Positions 8,103 through 16,369 of a stretch of 64,000 bases of DNA are shown here, in pieces. Both the position numbers and the translations under genes were made by a program. The number at the start of each line of letters is the position of its first letter. Position 1 is the first letter of the stretch. The DNA is from Pseudarthrobacter naphthalenicus (GTDB lineage: Bacteria > Actinomycetota > Actinomycetes > Actinomycetales > Micrococcaceae). The notes below the pieces were generated by a model. The model made no database searches. It saw nothing but the letters and a program-made list of their open reading frames with translations, and was not told the origin of the DNA. The stretch is taken from positions 186,001 to 250,000 of the forward strand of contig NZ_JARESG010000001.1 in NCBI RefSeq assembly GCF_029076445.1. Reading direction: 5' to 3'.

Positions 8103-9992
8103 ATGTGTGGAATCGTTGGATATGTGGGTCATGCTGATGGCCGTGGCAATGCCGGTCATAGCGCGTTGGATGTGGTCCTGGAGGGGTTGCGCCGTCTGGA
8201 GTACCGCGGCTATGACTCCGCAGGCGTTGCGGTGGTCTCGGACGGGGCCATCGAGTCCCGGAAGAAGTCGGGCAAGCTGAGCAACCTCCGGGCCGAGCTG
8301 GAGGAGCACCCGCTGCCCGAGACCCTGACCGGCATCGGCCACACCCGCTGGGCCACGCACGGCGGCCCCACGGACCAGAACGCGCACCCGCACCTGGCCG
8401 ACGACGGGAAGCTGGCCCTGATCCACAACGGCATCATCGAAAACTTCGCCGAGCTCAAGCTGGACCTGGTGGACAAGGGCTACAAGTTCGCGTCCGAAAC
8501 CGACACCGAGGTCGCCGCCGTGCTCCTGGGCGACATCTTCCGCAACCAGTTGAACGGCAATGCCGACGGCGGCCTGGCCGTCGCCATGCAGCTCGCCTGC
8601 CAGCAGCTCGAGGGTGCGTTCACCCTCCTCGCCGTGCACGCTGACCAGCCCGACGTGGTGGTCGCTGCCCGCCGCAACTCCCCGCTGGTGGTTGGCCTGG
8701 GCGAGGGCGAGAACTTCCTCGGCTCGGACGTCTCCGGGTTCATCGACTACACCCGCCGCGCCGTGGAGCTCGGCCAGGACCAGATTGTCACCATCACCGC
8801 GGACACCGTGGAGATCACGGACTTCTTCGGCGCCCCGGCCCAGGGCAAGGAATACCACGTTGACTGGGATCCCGAAGCGGCCACCAAGGGCGGCTTCAGC
8901 TCCTTCATGGAGAAGGAAATCCACGATCAGCCGGACGCTGTCCGCCAGACCCTGCTGGGCCGCTCGGACCTGAACGGCAACCTGACCCTGGATGAGCTCC
9001 GCATCGATCCGGAGGAGCTCAAGAAGGTCAACAAGATCATCGTGCTGGCCTGCGGCACCGCAGCCTACGCCGGGACCGTGGCGAAGTACGCCATCGAGAA
9101 CTGGTGCCGGATCCCCACCGAGGTGGAACTCGCGCACGAGTTCCGCTACCGCGACCCGATCCTGGACGAGAACACCCTGGTGGTCTCCATCAGCCAGTCC
9201 GGCGAAACCATGGACACCCTGATGGCCGTCCGGTACGCCCGCGAACAGGGCGCAAAGGCCATCTCCATCTGCAACACCAACGGCTCCACGATTCCCCGCG
9301 AGTCCGACGCCGTGCTCTACACGCACGCCGGCCCGGAGATCGCCGTCGCCTCCACCAAGGCCTTCCTGGCGCAGATCACCGCCGCCTACCTGCTGGGCCT
9401 GTACCTGGCGCAGCTGCGCGGGAACATGTTCTCAGGGCAGATCAAGGACGTCCTGGCTGACCTGGGCAAGATCCCGGACAAGATCCAGACCATCCTCGAC
9501 GGCGCCGGCCCTCTCCGCGAACTGGCCCGCAGCATGGCCAACGAGCAGTCCGTCCTGTTCCTGGGCCGGCACGTGGGCTACCCCGTGGCACTCGAAGGCG
9601 CGCTGAAGCTCAAGGAAATCGCCTACATCCACGCCGAAGGCTTCGCCGCCGGCGAGCTGAAGCACGGCCCCATCGCGCTGGTCGAGGAAGGCAAGCCCGT
9701 GTTCGTGATTGTCCCGTCCCCGCGCGGCCGCGACTCGCTGCACGCCAAGGTGGTCTCCAACATCCAGGAAGTCCGCGCCCGCGGCGCCCGCACCCTGGTC
9801 ATCGCCGAGGAAGGCGACGAAGCCGTGAAGGCCTACGCCGAGCACGTCTTCTACGTCCCGGAAACCCCGACGCTGCTGATGCCGCTGCTGACCACCGTCC
9901 CGCTGCAGATCTTCGCCGCCGAACTCGCCGCGGCCAAGGGCTACGACGTTGACCAGCCGCGCAACCTCGCCAAGAGCGTCACGGTCGAGTAA
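8103..9992 (+). CDS. glmS: Glutamine-fructose-6-phosphate aminotransferase (isomerizing)
   Basis: 629 residues. Makes glucosamine-6-phosphate from fructose-6-phosphate and glutamine, the entry to amino-sugar and peptidoglycan synthesis. The N-terminal class II glutaminase domain begins MCGIVGYVG, with Cys2 as the nucleophile. Two SIS isomerase domains follow (CGTAAYAG, SQSGETMDTL and the second around residues 480-600), and the C-terminus ends DQPRNLAKSVTVE as in all GlmS. Length is typical (about 610-630). It works with glmM, 2.5 kb upstream. A terminator follows. Confidence 0.97.
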   Translation: MCGIVGYVGHADGRGNAGHSALDVVLEGLRRLEYRGYDSAGVAVVSDGAIESRKKSGKLSNLRAELEEHPLPETLTGIGHTRWATHGGPTDQNAHPHLADDGKLALIHNGIIENFAELKLDLVDKGYKFASETDTEVAAVLLGDIFRNQLNGNADGGLAVAMQLACQQLEGAFTLLAVHADQPDVVVAARRNSPLVVGLGEGENFLGSDVSGFIDYTRRAVELGQDQIVTITADTVEITDFFGAPAQGKEYHVDWDPEAATKGGFSSFMEKEIHDQPDAVRQTLLGRSDLNGNLTLDELRIDPEELKKVNKIIVLACGTAAYAGTVAKYAIENWCRIPTEVELAHEFRYRDPILDENTLVVSISQSGETMDTLMAVRYAREQGAKAISICNTNGSTIPRESDAVLYTHAGPEIAVASTKAFLAQITAAYLLGLYLAQLRGNMFSGQIKDVLADLGKIPDKIQTILDGAGPLRELARSMANEQSVLFLGRHVGYPVALEGALKLKEIAYIHAEGFAAGELKHGPIALVEEGKPVFVIVPSPRGRDSLHAKVVSNIQEVRARGARTLVIAEEGDEAVKAYAEHVFYVPETPTLLMPLLTTVPLQIFAAELAAAKGYDVDQPRNLAKSVTVE

Positions 9993-10015
9993 CACAGAAG
10001 CACCTGCTGCCTGTC

Positions 10016-10052
10016 CGGAAGCCCCGGCCCTTTCAAAGGGCCGGGGCTTCCG
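10016..10052 (+). terminator. Terminator hairpin after glmS
   Basis: CGGAAGCCCCGGCCCTTT pairs with AAAGGGCCGGGGCTTCCG around a single C, a very stable stem 24 bases after the glmS stop. Little T run follows. It also lies just past the end of the converging VOC gene, so it may serve both. Confidence 0.8.
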
Positions 10053-10073
10053 TCTAGTGCTGGGCCACGCCGT

Positions 10074-10586
10074 TCACGGCGCCACGCCGGTCACGTCGCT
10101 GGACGCGGCCCTATCGGCACGCCACCGCTCCTCCTTGGCCCGTGCGGTCGCCACGGCGTCATCGATGACGAGCGGGACAGCCGGGTCGAGCTCAGTGTGG
10201 GATTCCACCGAGTAGAAGCGAACCTCGTGACCGTCCGGGTCATGCAGCATCGGCAGAATCCATCCGATCGTTGCGAAATGCACCCCGGCATGGGCCTCGC
10301 CGAGGCCGCTCAGGTGGGCCGCCAACGCCTGGATCCCTTCCCGGTCCGGCACGCCGATGGAGAAGTAGTCGAAGCCGGCTGACGCCTTCGCCCGGTCCGG
10401 GTTGAAGTTCAGCGCAAGGTCGGGGCCGCCGTCGGGATGGGTCATGGCAACGCCGGTAAGGCGGCCGTGTTCGCGGAACTCGATGACGACCTGATAGCCG
10501 AGCCGGGTGCCGTACCACCGGATTGACCGGTCCAGGTCTGAGACGGGCAGCTTGAGGTGGTGAACCCCGGCCAGTGTCGGAATCAT
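10074..10586 (-). CDS. VOC superfamily (glyoxalase/bleomycin-resistance/dioxygenase) protein
   Basis: 170 residues from ATG at 10586, with GGAG six bases upstream. The fold is indicated by the opening GVHHLKLPVSDLDRSIRWY, the typical first beta-alpha unit with a metal-binding His, and by the closing MLHDPDGHEVRFYSVE, where the Glu-containing strand ends. One VOC unit covers about residues 5-130; a short charged tail follows. Members include glyoxalases, dioxygenases and antibiotic-binding proteins, so the substrate cannot be told. It is divergent from a TetR gene with a palindrome in the shared 51-base gap, so it is probably that repressor's target. Confidence 0.8.
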   Translation of the reverse strand: MIPTLAGVHHLKLPVSDLDRSIRWYGTRLGYQVVIEFREHGRLTGVAMTHPDGGPDLALNFNPDRAKASAGFDYFSIGVPDREGIQALAAHLSGLGEAHAGVHFATIGWILPMLHDPDGHEVRFYSVESHTELDPAVPLVIDDAVATARAKEERWRADRAASSDVTGVAP

Positions 10587-10617
10587 CGGAATCTCCAATT
10601 GCAGTCTGACTGTATCT

Positions 10618-10634
10618 ATGCAGCTATACTGCAT
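10618..10634. promoter_or_regulatory. Palindromic operator in the VOC/TetR intergenic region
   Basis: ATGCAG-CTATA-CTGCAT is a perfect 6-5-6 inverted repeat. It covers TATACT (10625-10630), which ends seven bases before the tetR ATG and looks like the -10 box. A related half, TGCAGT, occurs at 10600-10605. Binding of a TetR dimer here would block its own promoter and probably the divergent VOC promoter. Confidence 0.65.
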
Positions 10635-10637
10635 CTC

Positions 10638-11291
10638 ATGAGCAAGGACGTCAAGCAAAAATCCCTTACCGCCCCTGACCTCAGGGCCAAACGGGTGGCC
10701 CGAACAGAGGCCCAGCTCATCGAGGCGGCGAGCATGCTTTTCTGCGATCAGGGCTACGTAGCAACAACTCTGGCCCAGATCGCAGAGCGCGCCGGTGTCG
10801 CTGCTCGCACTGTCTACGTCCGCTTCGGGACGAAGGCAGCCCTGTTCAGGCGTGTCATCGACCAGGCGCTTGTGGGTGACGCAGAGCCGGTTGATGTCGC
10901 CCACCGCCCTCGGATCCAGGACGCGATGACCGCCGCCACCCTGGCCGAACGAATCGAGGCCCTCGCCGACGTCTCGGTCGGTATCGCGGAGCGGGCGGCC
11001 CCACTGTTCGAGGTTGCTGCCCAGTCCGAGGGTCTTGAGCCGGAGCTCGCAGAAGCCGCCCAGGCCGGACGCCATTCCACCACCCAACTGTGCCGCTCGT
11101 TCTGGGACCAGGCCGCAGCCGATGGCCACCTCGCAGAGGGGCTGAATCCTGAACACCTCACCGTCGTCACCGACGTTCTGCTCTGCGCCGACACGATCGT
11201 GCACATCCGAAGGACCCACGGCTGGTCTGCGGCCCTGCACCGGTCGCTCATCGTCGACACCCTGACTGCCCTCACTCGCCGTCGCGCATGA
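10638..11291 (+). CDS. TetR/AcrR family transcriptional regulator
   Basis: 217 residues from ATG at 10638. The N-terminal helix-turn-helix spans about residues 20-70 (EAQLIEAASMLFCDQGYVATT, then IAERAGVAARTVYVRFGTKAALF), the standard TetR DNA-binding domain. The C-terminal two thirds is helical and variable, as expected for a ligand-binding dimer domain. The longer frame back to 10557 runs through the VOC start and the operator and is rejected. Likely a local autorepressor also controlling the divergent VOC gene. The ligand is unknown. Confidence 0.88.
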   Translation: MSKDVKQKSLTAPDLRAKRVARTEAQLIEAASMLFCDQGYVATTLAQIAERAGVAARTVYVRFGTKAALFRRVIDQALVGDAEPVDVAHRPRIQDAMTAATLAERIEALADVSVGIAERAAPLFEVAAQSEGLEPELAEAAQAGRHSTTQLCRSFWDQAAADGHLAEGLNPEHLTVVTDVLLCADTIVHIRRTHGWSAALHRSLIVDTLTALTRRRA

Positions 11292-11387
11292 CAGGTAGTG
11301 GTCCTGTTGATGTGAATCCGGATGTGCCGGCCCGGTTCAAAAGTGACTCATTTGCGTTGATGAACAGCCCGGCCGCGGGCGTCACCG

Positions 11388-11393
11388 TAGAGT
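11388..11393 (+). promoter_or_regulatory. Probable -10 box (TAGAGT) of acpS, leaderless
   Basis: TAGAGT ends six bases before the acpS ATG; no Shine-Dalgarno is present. Confidence 0.45.
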
Positions 11394-11399
11394 AGAGCC

Positions 11400-11747
11400 A
11401 TGATTGTTGGCATTGGGGTAGACGTTGTAGACATCGAGCGGTTCGGCCGCCAGCTTGAACGGACGCCGGGTCTCCGGGACCGGCTGTTCGTCCCGGCCGA
11501 ACGCGAGCTCAACACCCGGTCCCTCGCGGCCCGGTTCGCAGCCAAGGAAGCCGTGGCCAAGGTGCTCGGCGCGCCGGCCGGCATGAACTGGCAGGACTGC
11601 TGGATCGGCCTGGACCAGCATGGCCCCACCATCCAGGTGAAGGACACCGTCCTGGCGGTGGCCGAGGCCAAGGGCGTCAAACGCTGGCACGTGTCCATCA
11701 GCCACGACGGCGGGATTGCCACCGCCACGGTCCTCGCCGAAGGCTGA
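11400..11747 (+). CDS. acpS: Holo-[acyl-carrier-protein] synthase
   Basis: 115 residues. Transfers the 4'-phosphopantetheine arm from CoA to acyl carrier protein. The magnesium-binding motif [12 protein letters not shown] (Asp8) and the second signature [13 protein letters not shown] are both clear, and length fits the trimeric AcpS type. It uses the product of the pathway that begins with coaA, 3.4 kb upstream. It is followed after 36 bases by the NAD(P)HX repair gene, a common actinobacterial pairing. Probably leaderless. Confidence 0.94.
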   Translation: MIVGIGVDVVDIERFGRQLERTPGLRDRLFVPAERELNTRSLAARFAAKEAVAKVLGAPAGMNWQDCWIGLDQHGPTIQVKDTVLAVAEAKGVKRWHVSISHDGGIATATVLAEG

Positions 11748-11783
11748 GCGCCCCTCCGCCGGGACGCCCACGCACCTGACACC

Positions 11784-13304
11784 ATGATCAGCGCCTACAC
11801 CGGAACCCAGATCAGAGCCGCAGAACAGCCGCTCCTGGCCGCGGGGATGGGTGCCGTCCTGATGCAGCGCGCCTCCTACGGGCTCGCCAACGCCGTGGTC
11901 CACGAGCTGCGGGCCCGCGGCCGGCGGCTCTACGGCGCCAGCGTGGCGGTCCTTGCCGGCAAGGGCAACAACGGCGGCGACGGCCTCTTCGCCGCGTCGT
12001 TCCTGGCCGCGCGGGGAATGCGTACGACGGCGGTCCTCACCGGGGACGCCGCCCACCCCGAGGCGCTGGCTGCTTTTGAGCGCGCGGGCGGCCGCGTGCA
12101 TGTCCTCACCGAGGCGAATGCCGGCGAGCTCGCAGCGCACGTGGCGGGTGCCGACGTCGTACTTGACGCCATCCTGGGAACGGGTGCCCAAGGCGGCCTG
12201 CGGGGAGCGGCTGCCGCCCTGGTGAGCGGACTTTCGAACGAGCTGCCGGGACTCGTGGTCGCCTGCGACATTCCCAGCGGCGTGGACGCCGACACCGGCG
12301 AGGCGCATGCCCCGGTCCTGTCCGCGGACCTGACCGTAACGTTCGGCGCCGCCAAAGCCGGCCTGCTGGCCGATCCCGGGGCCGACCACGCCGGCCGCGT
12401 CCAGGTGGTCCCCATCGGCATCGAAGAACACCTGCCCTGGCCGTCGCTGCGCCGCCTCGAGCCCGCGGACCTTGGGCGGCTGCTGCCCAGACCGGGGAGG
12501 CGTTCGCACAAGTACTCACGCGGGGTGCTGGGCGTGGTGGCCGGCTCGGAGGACTACCCCGGAGCCGCGGTGCTGGCCTGCCGCGGGGCGCTGTCCGCCG
12601 GGGCGGGCATGGTCCGCTACCTCGGGCCGCCCGCGGTGGCAGACCTGGTCCGCCAATCCTGCCCTGAAGTGGTCTGCAGTACCGGCTCCGTGGCGGACAA
12701 CCGCGTCCAGGCCTGGCTGGTCGGCTCGGGCATGGGGCCCGGCGACTCGGAGCAGCTCCAGCGCGCCCGCGACGCGGTCGAATCGGGCCTGCCGGTGATC
12801 GCCGACGCCGGTGCGCTGCCGGCCCTTCCCGACGTCCTGGCGCCGCAGGTGGTGCTGACCCCGCATGCCGGCGAACTCGCAGCGCTCCTGGACCGGCTCG
12901 GGGCGGACTACGACCGTTCCGCAGTGGAGGCAAACACGTTGGGCGCCGTCCGGCAGGCGGCCGTCCTGACCGAGGCCACCGTGCTGCTCAAGGGCCCCAG
13001 CACCCTGGTCGCTTCGCCCTTCCAGGACTTCTACAGCCAGGCGGACGGCACGCCGTGGCTCGCCACCGCGGGCAGCGGCGACGTCCTGGCCGGAATCATC
13101 GGCGCGCTGCTCGCCCAGGTGGGGTCCGACGTCGGGCGCTTCCGGAACGCAGGCATCGATCCGGACGAGCGCTGGGCAGCGATCGCGGCGCTGGGCGCCA
13201 GCCTCCACGGCCGGGCCGGGACCGCCGCAGCCGAGGGGGGACCGTTCACCGCGGGCCGCATTGCGGACGCCGTTCCGGCGGTCTGGGGGCGGCTCGCGGG
13301 CTGA
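11784..13304 (+). CDS. nnrD: Bifunctional NAD(P)HX epimerase / ADP-dependent NAD(P)HX dehydratase
   Basis: 506 residues combining two repair activities for hydrated NADH/NADPH. The N-terminal epimerase (YjeF_N, NnrE) covers about residues 1-215, with the nucleotide loop AGKGNNGGDGL near residue 58. The C-terminal dehydratase (NnrD, carbohydrate-kinase fold) covers about 230-500, with SHKYSRG, the LTPHAGELA segment, and the catalytic GSGDVLAGIIG near residue 432. The fusion is the usual bacterial form. Genes for AcpS upstream and Alr farther downstream belong to the same conserved neighbourhood. Confidence 0.93.
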   Translation: MISAYTGTQIRAAEQPLLAAGMGAVLMQRASYGLANAVVHELRARGRRLYGASVAVLAGKGNNGGDGLFAASFLAARGMRTTAVLTGDAAHPEALAAFERAGGRVHVLTEANAGELAAHVAGADVVLDAILGTGAQGGLRGAAAALVSGLSNELPGLVVACDIPSGVDADTGEAHAPVLSADLTVTFGAAKAGLLADPGADHAGRVQVVPIGIEEHLPWPSLRRLEPADLGRLLPRPGRRSHKYSRGVLGVVAGSEDYPGAAVLACRGALSAGAGMVRYLGPPAVADLVRQSCPEVVCSTGSVADNRVQAWLVGSGMGPGDSEQLQRARDAVESGLPVIADAGALPALPDVLAPQVVLTPHAGELAALLDRLGADYDRSAVEANTLGAVRQAAVLTEATVLLKGPSTLVASPFQDFYSQADGTPWLATAGSGDVLAGIIGALLAQVGSDVGRFRNAGIDPDERWAAIAALGASLHGRAGTAAAEGGPFTAGRIADAVPAVWGRLAG

Positions 13305-13386
13305 CCGGTCTGTGGACCCCTGATTTCCCGGGCGTAACATTTGGCTACCAGCCGCTGCTGGCCGCCGAAATTTGGGGGGAGACACC

Positions 13387-16212
13387 GTGGTCGAATCATC
13401 AGCGCAGAAGGTCGTCAGCGGGGCACCCCAGGCAGGAGGTCCACGGGTTCTGGAACTCCGCATCCACGGCATCAAAAACACGGCCCCGCACGACCTCATC
13501 GGCTGCAGGGCGGACCAGATTGAGCCTGTGGGCGACGGGGACGCCCTCAGCGGCTTCTGGACCGAAAAGGACCCGCCGGCCGGGCAGCCCACCCGGGTCG
13601 AGGCCTACAGTTGGGGCAATCTGGCACGGACTTCCCCGTCTTCATCGTTTCTGAAGGGCGTGGCACGCGTGCTCGGCCAGTCCTTCTGGTTCCTCGTGGT
13701 CCCGTTCGCCCTGGCCAACGCGGCTTACTGGGCCCGGCGGCTGCCGGCCCCGGGTACAGGGGCCCGGCCCCTCGCGGCTGGACCAGGCGCCGGGACGGTC
13801 AGGCTCTTCGCGTTACTGCTAAGCCTCGTGTTCACCACCACCTTCTGCGCGGTGGCTTTCGGCCTGCTTGCGGTGGAATGTTTTCCTTCGACGGGGCCCG
13901 GCCAGCCAACAGCCATGTGCCGGCAACTGCCGGAAGCCCTGGATTTCTTGACGGGCTGGTCGCGCGGCCAGCGCCTGGCCCTGGCCGCTCTGGTGCCGGT
14001 GGCAGCGATCCTTGCCGTGTTTGTCACGGCGAAACTTGCCACCGTGCGGAACCTCGCGCCGGTCCGGGTCAGCTGGAATGAAGAGCCGCCACAAGGTGCC
14101 GCCCAAGCTTCGGACGGCGGCCCTTTCCTCGCTTCCCCCGGATTGTGGACCCGCCCCCACGTTTCCACGGTGACCGGCAGGGCGCACATTGCCGCCTGCC
14201 TCGCGCTGGTGTGCATCTTGCTCCTGTCCGACAGCATGGGAGCGTTGTGGCGGCGCGACTGCCAGACACCCCTTCGGATGCTCGGCAGCGACTGCCTCCG
14301 GGACTTGGGTACGGCGATAGGCCGGGACGGCCTGGCCGCGCCGTTCCTGGCTCTCTCGGTGCTGCTGCTGCTGGCAACGATGGTCACGGTGGCGTTCTTC
14401 TATCCAGAAGTTCGCGCACCGGAAGAAGATGCCGCCGGCACCAAGTGGTCCAACGCCCTCTGGACCGGCGGGGCGGCCCTGGTGCTCCTGACGATCGGCC
14501 AGCTGATACTCGTTCCCACCCCGGACGCGGTTCCCAGCCTGCCGTTCGCCGGAACATGGGTGGCGTCCCTGCTCCTGCTCACTGCGTTGGTGGTCCTGGC
14601 TGTCGCAGGCCTGTTCATGCGCAGCGGACGCGGTTTTCAGCTCGCTATCGCGGGGGCCTCGGTGAGCTCTGCAGTGCTCATTCTCTGGGCGGGCGGCCTG
14701 TGGGATGACTCGGTGTTGTGGATCCCGGCCGCCATCACGGCTGTCTTCATCGCCTTCTACGTGGGCCTCCAGACGCGGGATGGCGGCACTGACGAAGGCT
14801 GGCGCGGCGGGGGTCCCGCCGTCTTTATGTTCGCCGCGATCCTCACGGCCCATTTTCTTTCCAGCGCGCTGGTCCTGGGACTGCGGAAACTCCTTCAGTG
14901 GCCCATGGACAAAGAGCTGCCAGCCCGGCCCGAGGAACTCTGGCGGGGCGCCGGCGGGTCCGAGGTTGACCTTCATGATGTGCTGGACGTCCCTTCCGTC
15001 TACGCACTCACGGGAGGCCTGCTGCTCGTCGGCATTGTTTTGGCGCTGGTCGGTTTTGTGCCCGCCTGCTCCTGGCTGATCCTCAAAGGCGGCCTCACGC
15101 CCATGCAGCCGCCCGCACCTGCCGGAACCGGACCGCCGCCGGTGCAGCCGCCGTCGTATTTCAGCGACATCGACGTGGATCCCCTTTCGGGGGCCGAAAG
15201 CCCTGGTTCCGAACGCCGGAACCTGACCTACCGTCGTCGCCGGCTCTCGGCTCTGACGCAGCGCGGGGAAGCAGCCTTTGGTCTCCTCACCCTGCTGATT
15301 TGGGGTGCCGCCGTCTTGGCGATCGCGGCCAGCGCCCTCCGCAACGGCAGCGGCGCGACGCGTTATCGCGTCCTTCTGAAAGGCCCCATGGACGTCATCC
15401 AGGAAGACTTCGCCGGCTGGGGAATCGTCCTGGCGGCAACCGTTATTCTCGCCTTCATGGTGCTGAACGCCGCAACGTCAAAGGAAGAAAGGCCTCTTGC
15501 CATCCTCTGGGACGTGATGTGCTTCCTTCCCAATGCCGCCCATCCGTTCGGTGCCCCGAGCTACTCCAACCGCGTAGTCCCTGAGCTTGCCCGGCGCATC
15601 AACGACTGGCTGGAGGCGCCCTCCCCGGGGCCGGCTCCGGAGACCGGCGAGCACCACCACACCGTCCTGCTGTCCGCCCACAGCCTGGGCGCTGTGGTGG
15701 CGATTGCCGCGCTCTTCCATCTCAAGGCGAGCAAACCTGGGTTGGACTTCAAACGCATCAGGCTCCTCACCTACGGCGTCCAACTGCGGCCCTACTTCGG
15801 CCGGTTCTTCCCCGAGCTGTTTGGCCCGGCAGTCCTTGGAACCTGGCCAACGCGGGGACCCGGCCTCTTCTCCGCGGACCCATGGAAGGCGGCCCGGCTG
15901 AACGAGGCCCCAGGGAACGGTTCGGAGGGCAACGGTCCGGAGGGCCTGACTCTCGTGAAGCTCCTGAGGGCCGGGCAGGAAGCGGAGACGCCGGTATGGA
16001 GGAATATTTGGCGCCGGTCCGATTTCCTGGGATTCCCTGCCTGCGCCCACACCCCACACGGCAACCACCTGGACGTTTACGGCGTGGAGACGGAGCCGGG
16101 GCATTCCCAGTTCGTTGTGGCGACGCACGGCAACTACACGGCCACCACCACATACGCAATGGTCCGCCAGGACATGCTTGAGCACTGGCCGGCCCGAGGA
16201 TTGCGGCCATAG
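13387..16212 (+). CDS. Large polytopic membrane protein with a split alpha/beta-hydrolase (lipase-like) domain
   Basis: 941 residues from GTG at 13387, chosen because GGGGGAG lies six bases upstream; a TTG five codons earlier is rejected. The N-terminal part has LRIHGIKN (His27-Gly28), which looks like the oxyanion-hole loop of alpha/beta hydrolases, followed by VEAYSWGNL. About 13 hydrophobic helices fill residues 95-690. The C-terminal part contains LLSAHSLGAV, a nucleophile-elbow-like motif with Ser766, then a basic segment ending YFGRFFPELF. WRNIWRRSDFLG (Asp879) and EPGHSQFV (His906) are candidates for the rest of a triad. The HSLG elbow has Ala in place of the first Gly. Related actinobacterial proteins exist as I recall, but I know no assigned function. 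It could be a membrane lipase or esterase. Single gene, no obvious partners. Confidence 0.7.
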   Translation: MVESSAQKVVSGAPQAGGPRVLELRIHGIKNTAPHDLIGCRADQIEPVGDGDALSGFWTEKDPPAGQPTRVEAYSWGNLARTSPSSSFLKGVARVLGQSFWFLVVPFALANAAYWARRLPAPGTGARPLAAGPGAGTVRLFALLLSLVFTTTFCAVAFGLLAVECFPSTGPGQPTAMCRQLPEALDFLTGWSRGQRLALAALVPVAAILAVFVTAKLATVRNLAPVRVSWNEEPPQGAAQASDGGPFLASPGLWTRPHVSTVTGRAHIAACLALVCILLLSDSMGALWRRDCQTPLRMLGSDCLRDLGTAIGRDGLAAPFLALSVLLLLATMVTVAFFYPEVRAPEEDAAGTKWSNALWTGGAALVLLTIGQLILVPTPDAVPSLPFAGTWVASLLLLTALVVLAVAGLFMRSGRGFQLAIAGASVSSAVLILWAGGLWDDSVLWIPAAITAVFIAFYVGLQTRDGGTDEGWRGGGPAVFMFAAILTAHFLSSALVLGLRKLLQWPMDKELPARPEELWRGAGGSEVDLHDVLDVPSVYALTGGLLLVGIVLALVGFVPACSWLILKGGLTPMQPPAPAGTGPPPVQPPSYFSDIDVDPLSGAESPGSERRNLTYRRRRLSALTQRGEAAFGLLTLLIWGAAVLAIAASALRNGSGATRYRVLLKGPMDVIQEDFAGWGIVLAATVILAFMVLNAATSKEERPLAILWDVMCFLPNAAHPFGAPSYSNRVVPELARRINDWLEAPSPGPAPETGEHHHTVLLSAHSLGAVVAIAALFHLKASKPGLDFKRIRLLTYGVQLRPYFGRFFPELFGPAVLGTWPTRGPGLFSADPWKAARLNEAPGNGSEGNGPEGLTLVKLLRAGQEAETPVWRNIWRRSDFLGFPACAHTPHGNHLDVYGVETEPGHSQFVVATHGNYTATTTYAMVRQDMLEHWPARGLRP

Positions 16213-16369
16213 CAGAGGTGTGAGGTAAAGTCAGCATGCTTAGTACACACGGGGCCTGGAAACGTAATAGTCGCACCCACCCGCTACCGTAGCTATAGGT
16301 TCTGCACCGGCTGGGTGGCGCGGCGATGACTTCGCCCGCCCCGATGTCGAACAACAATGAGGAGCACGC

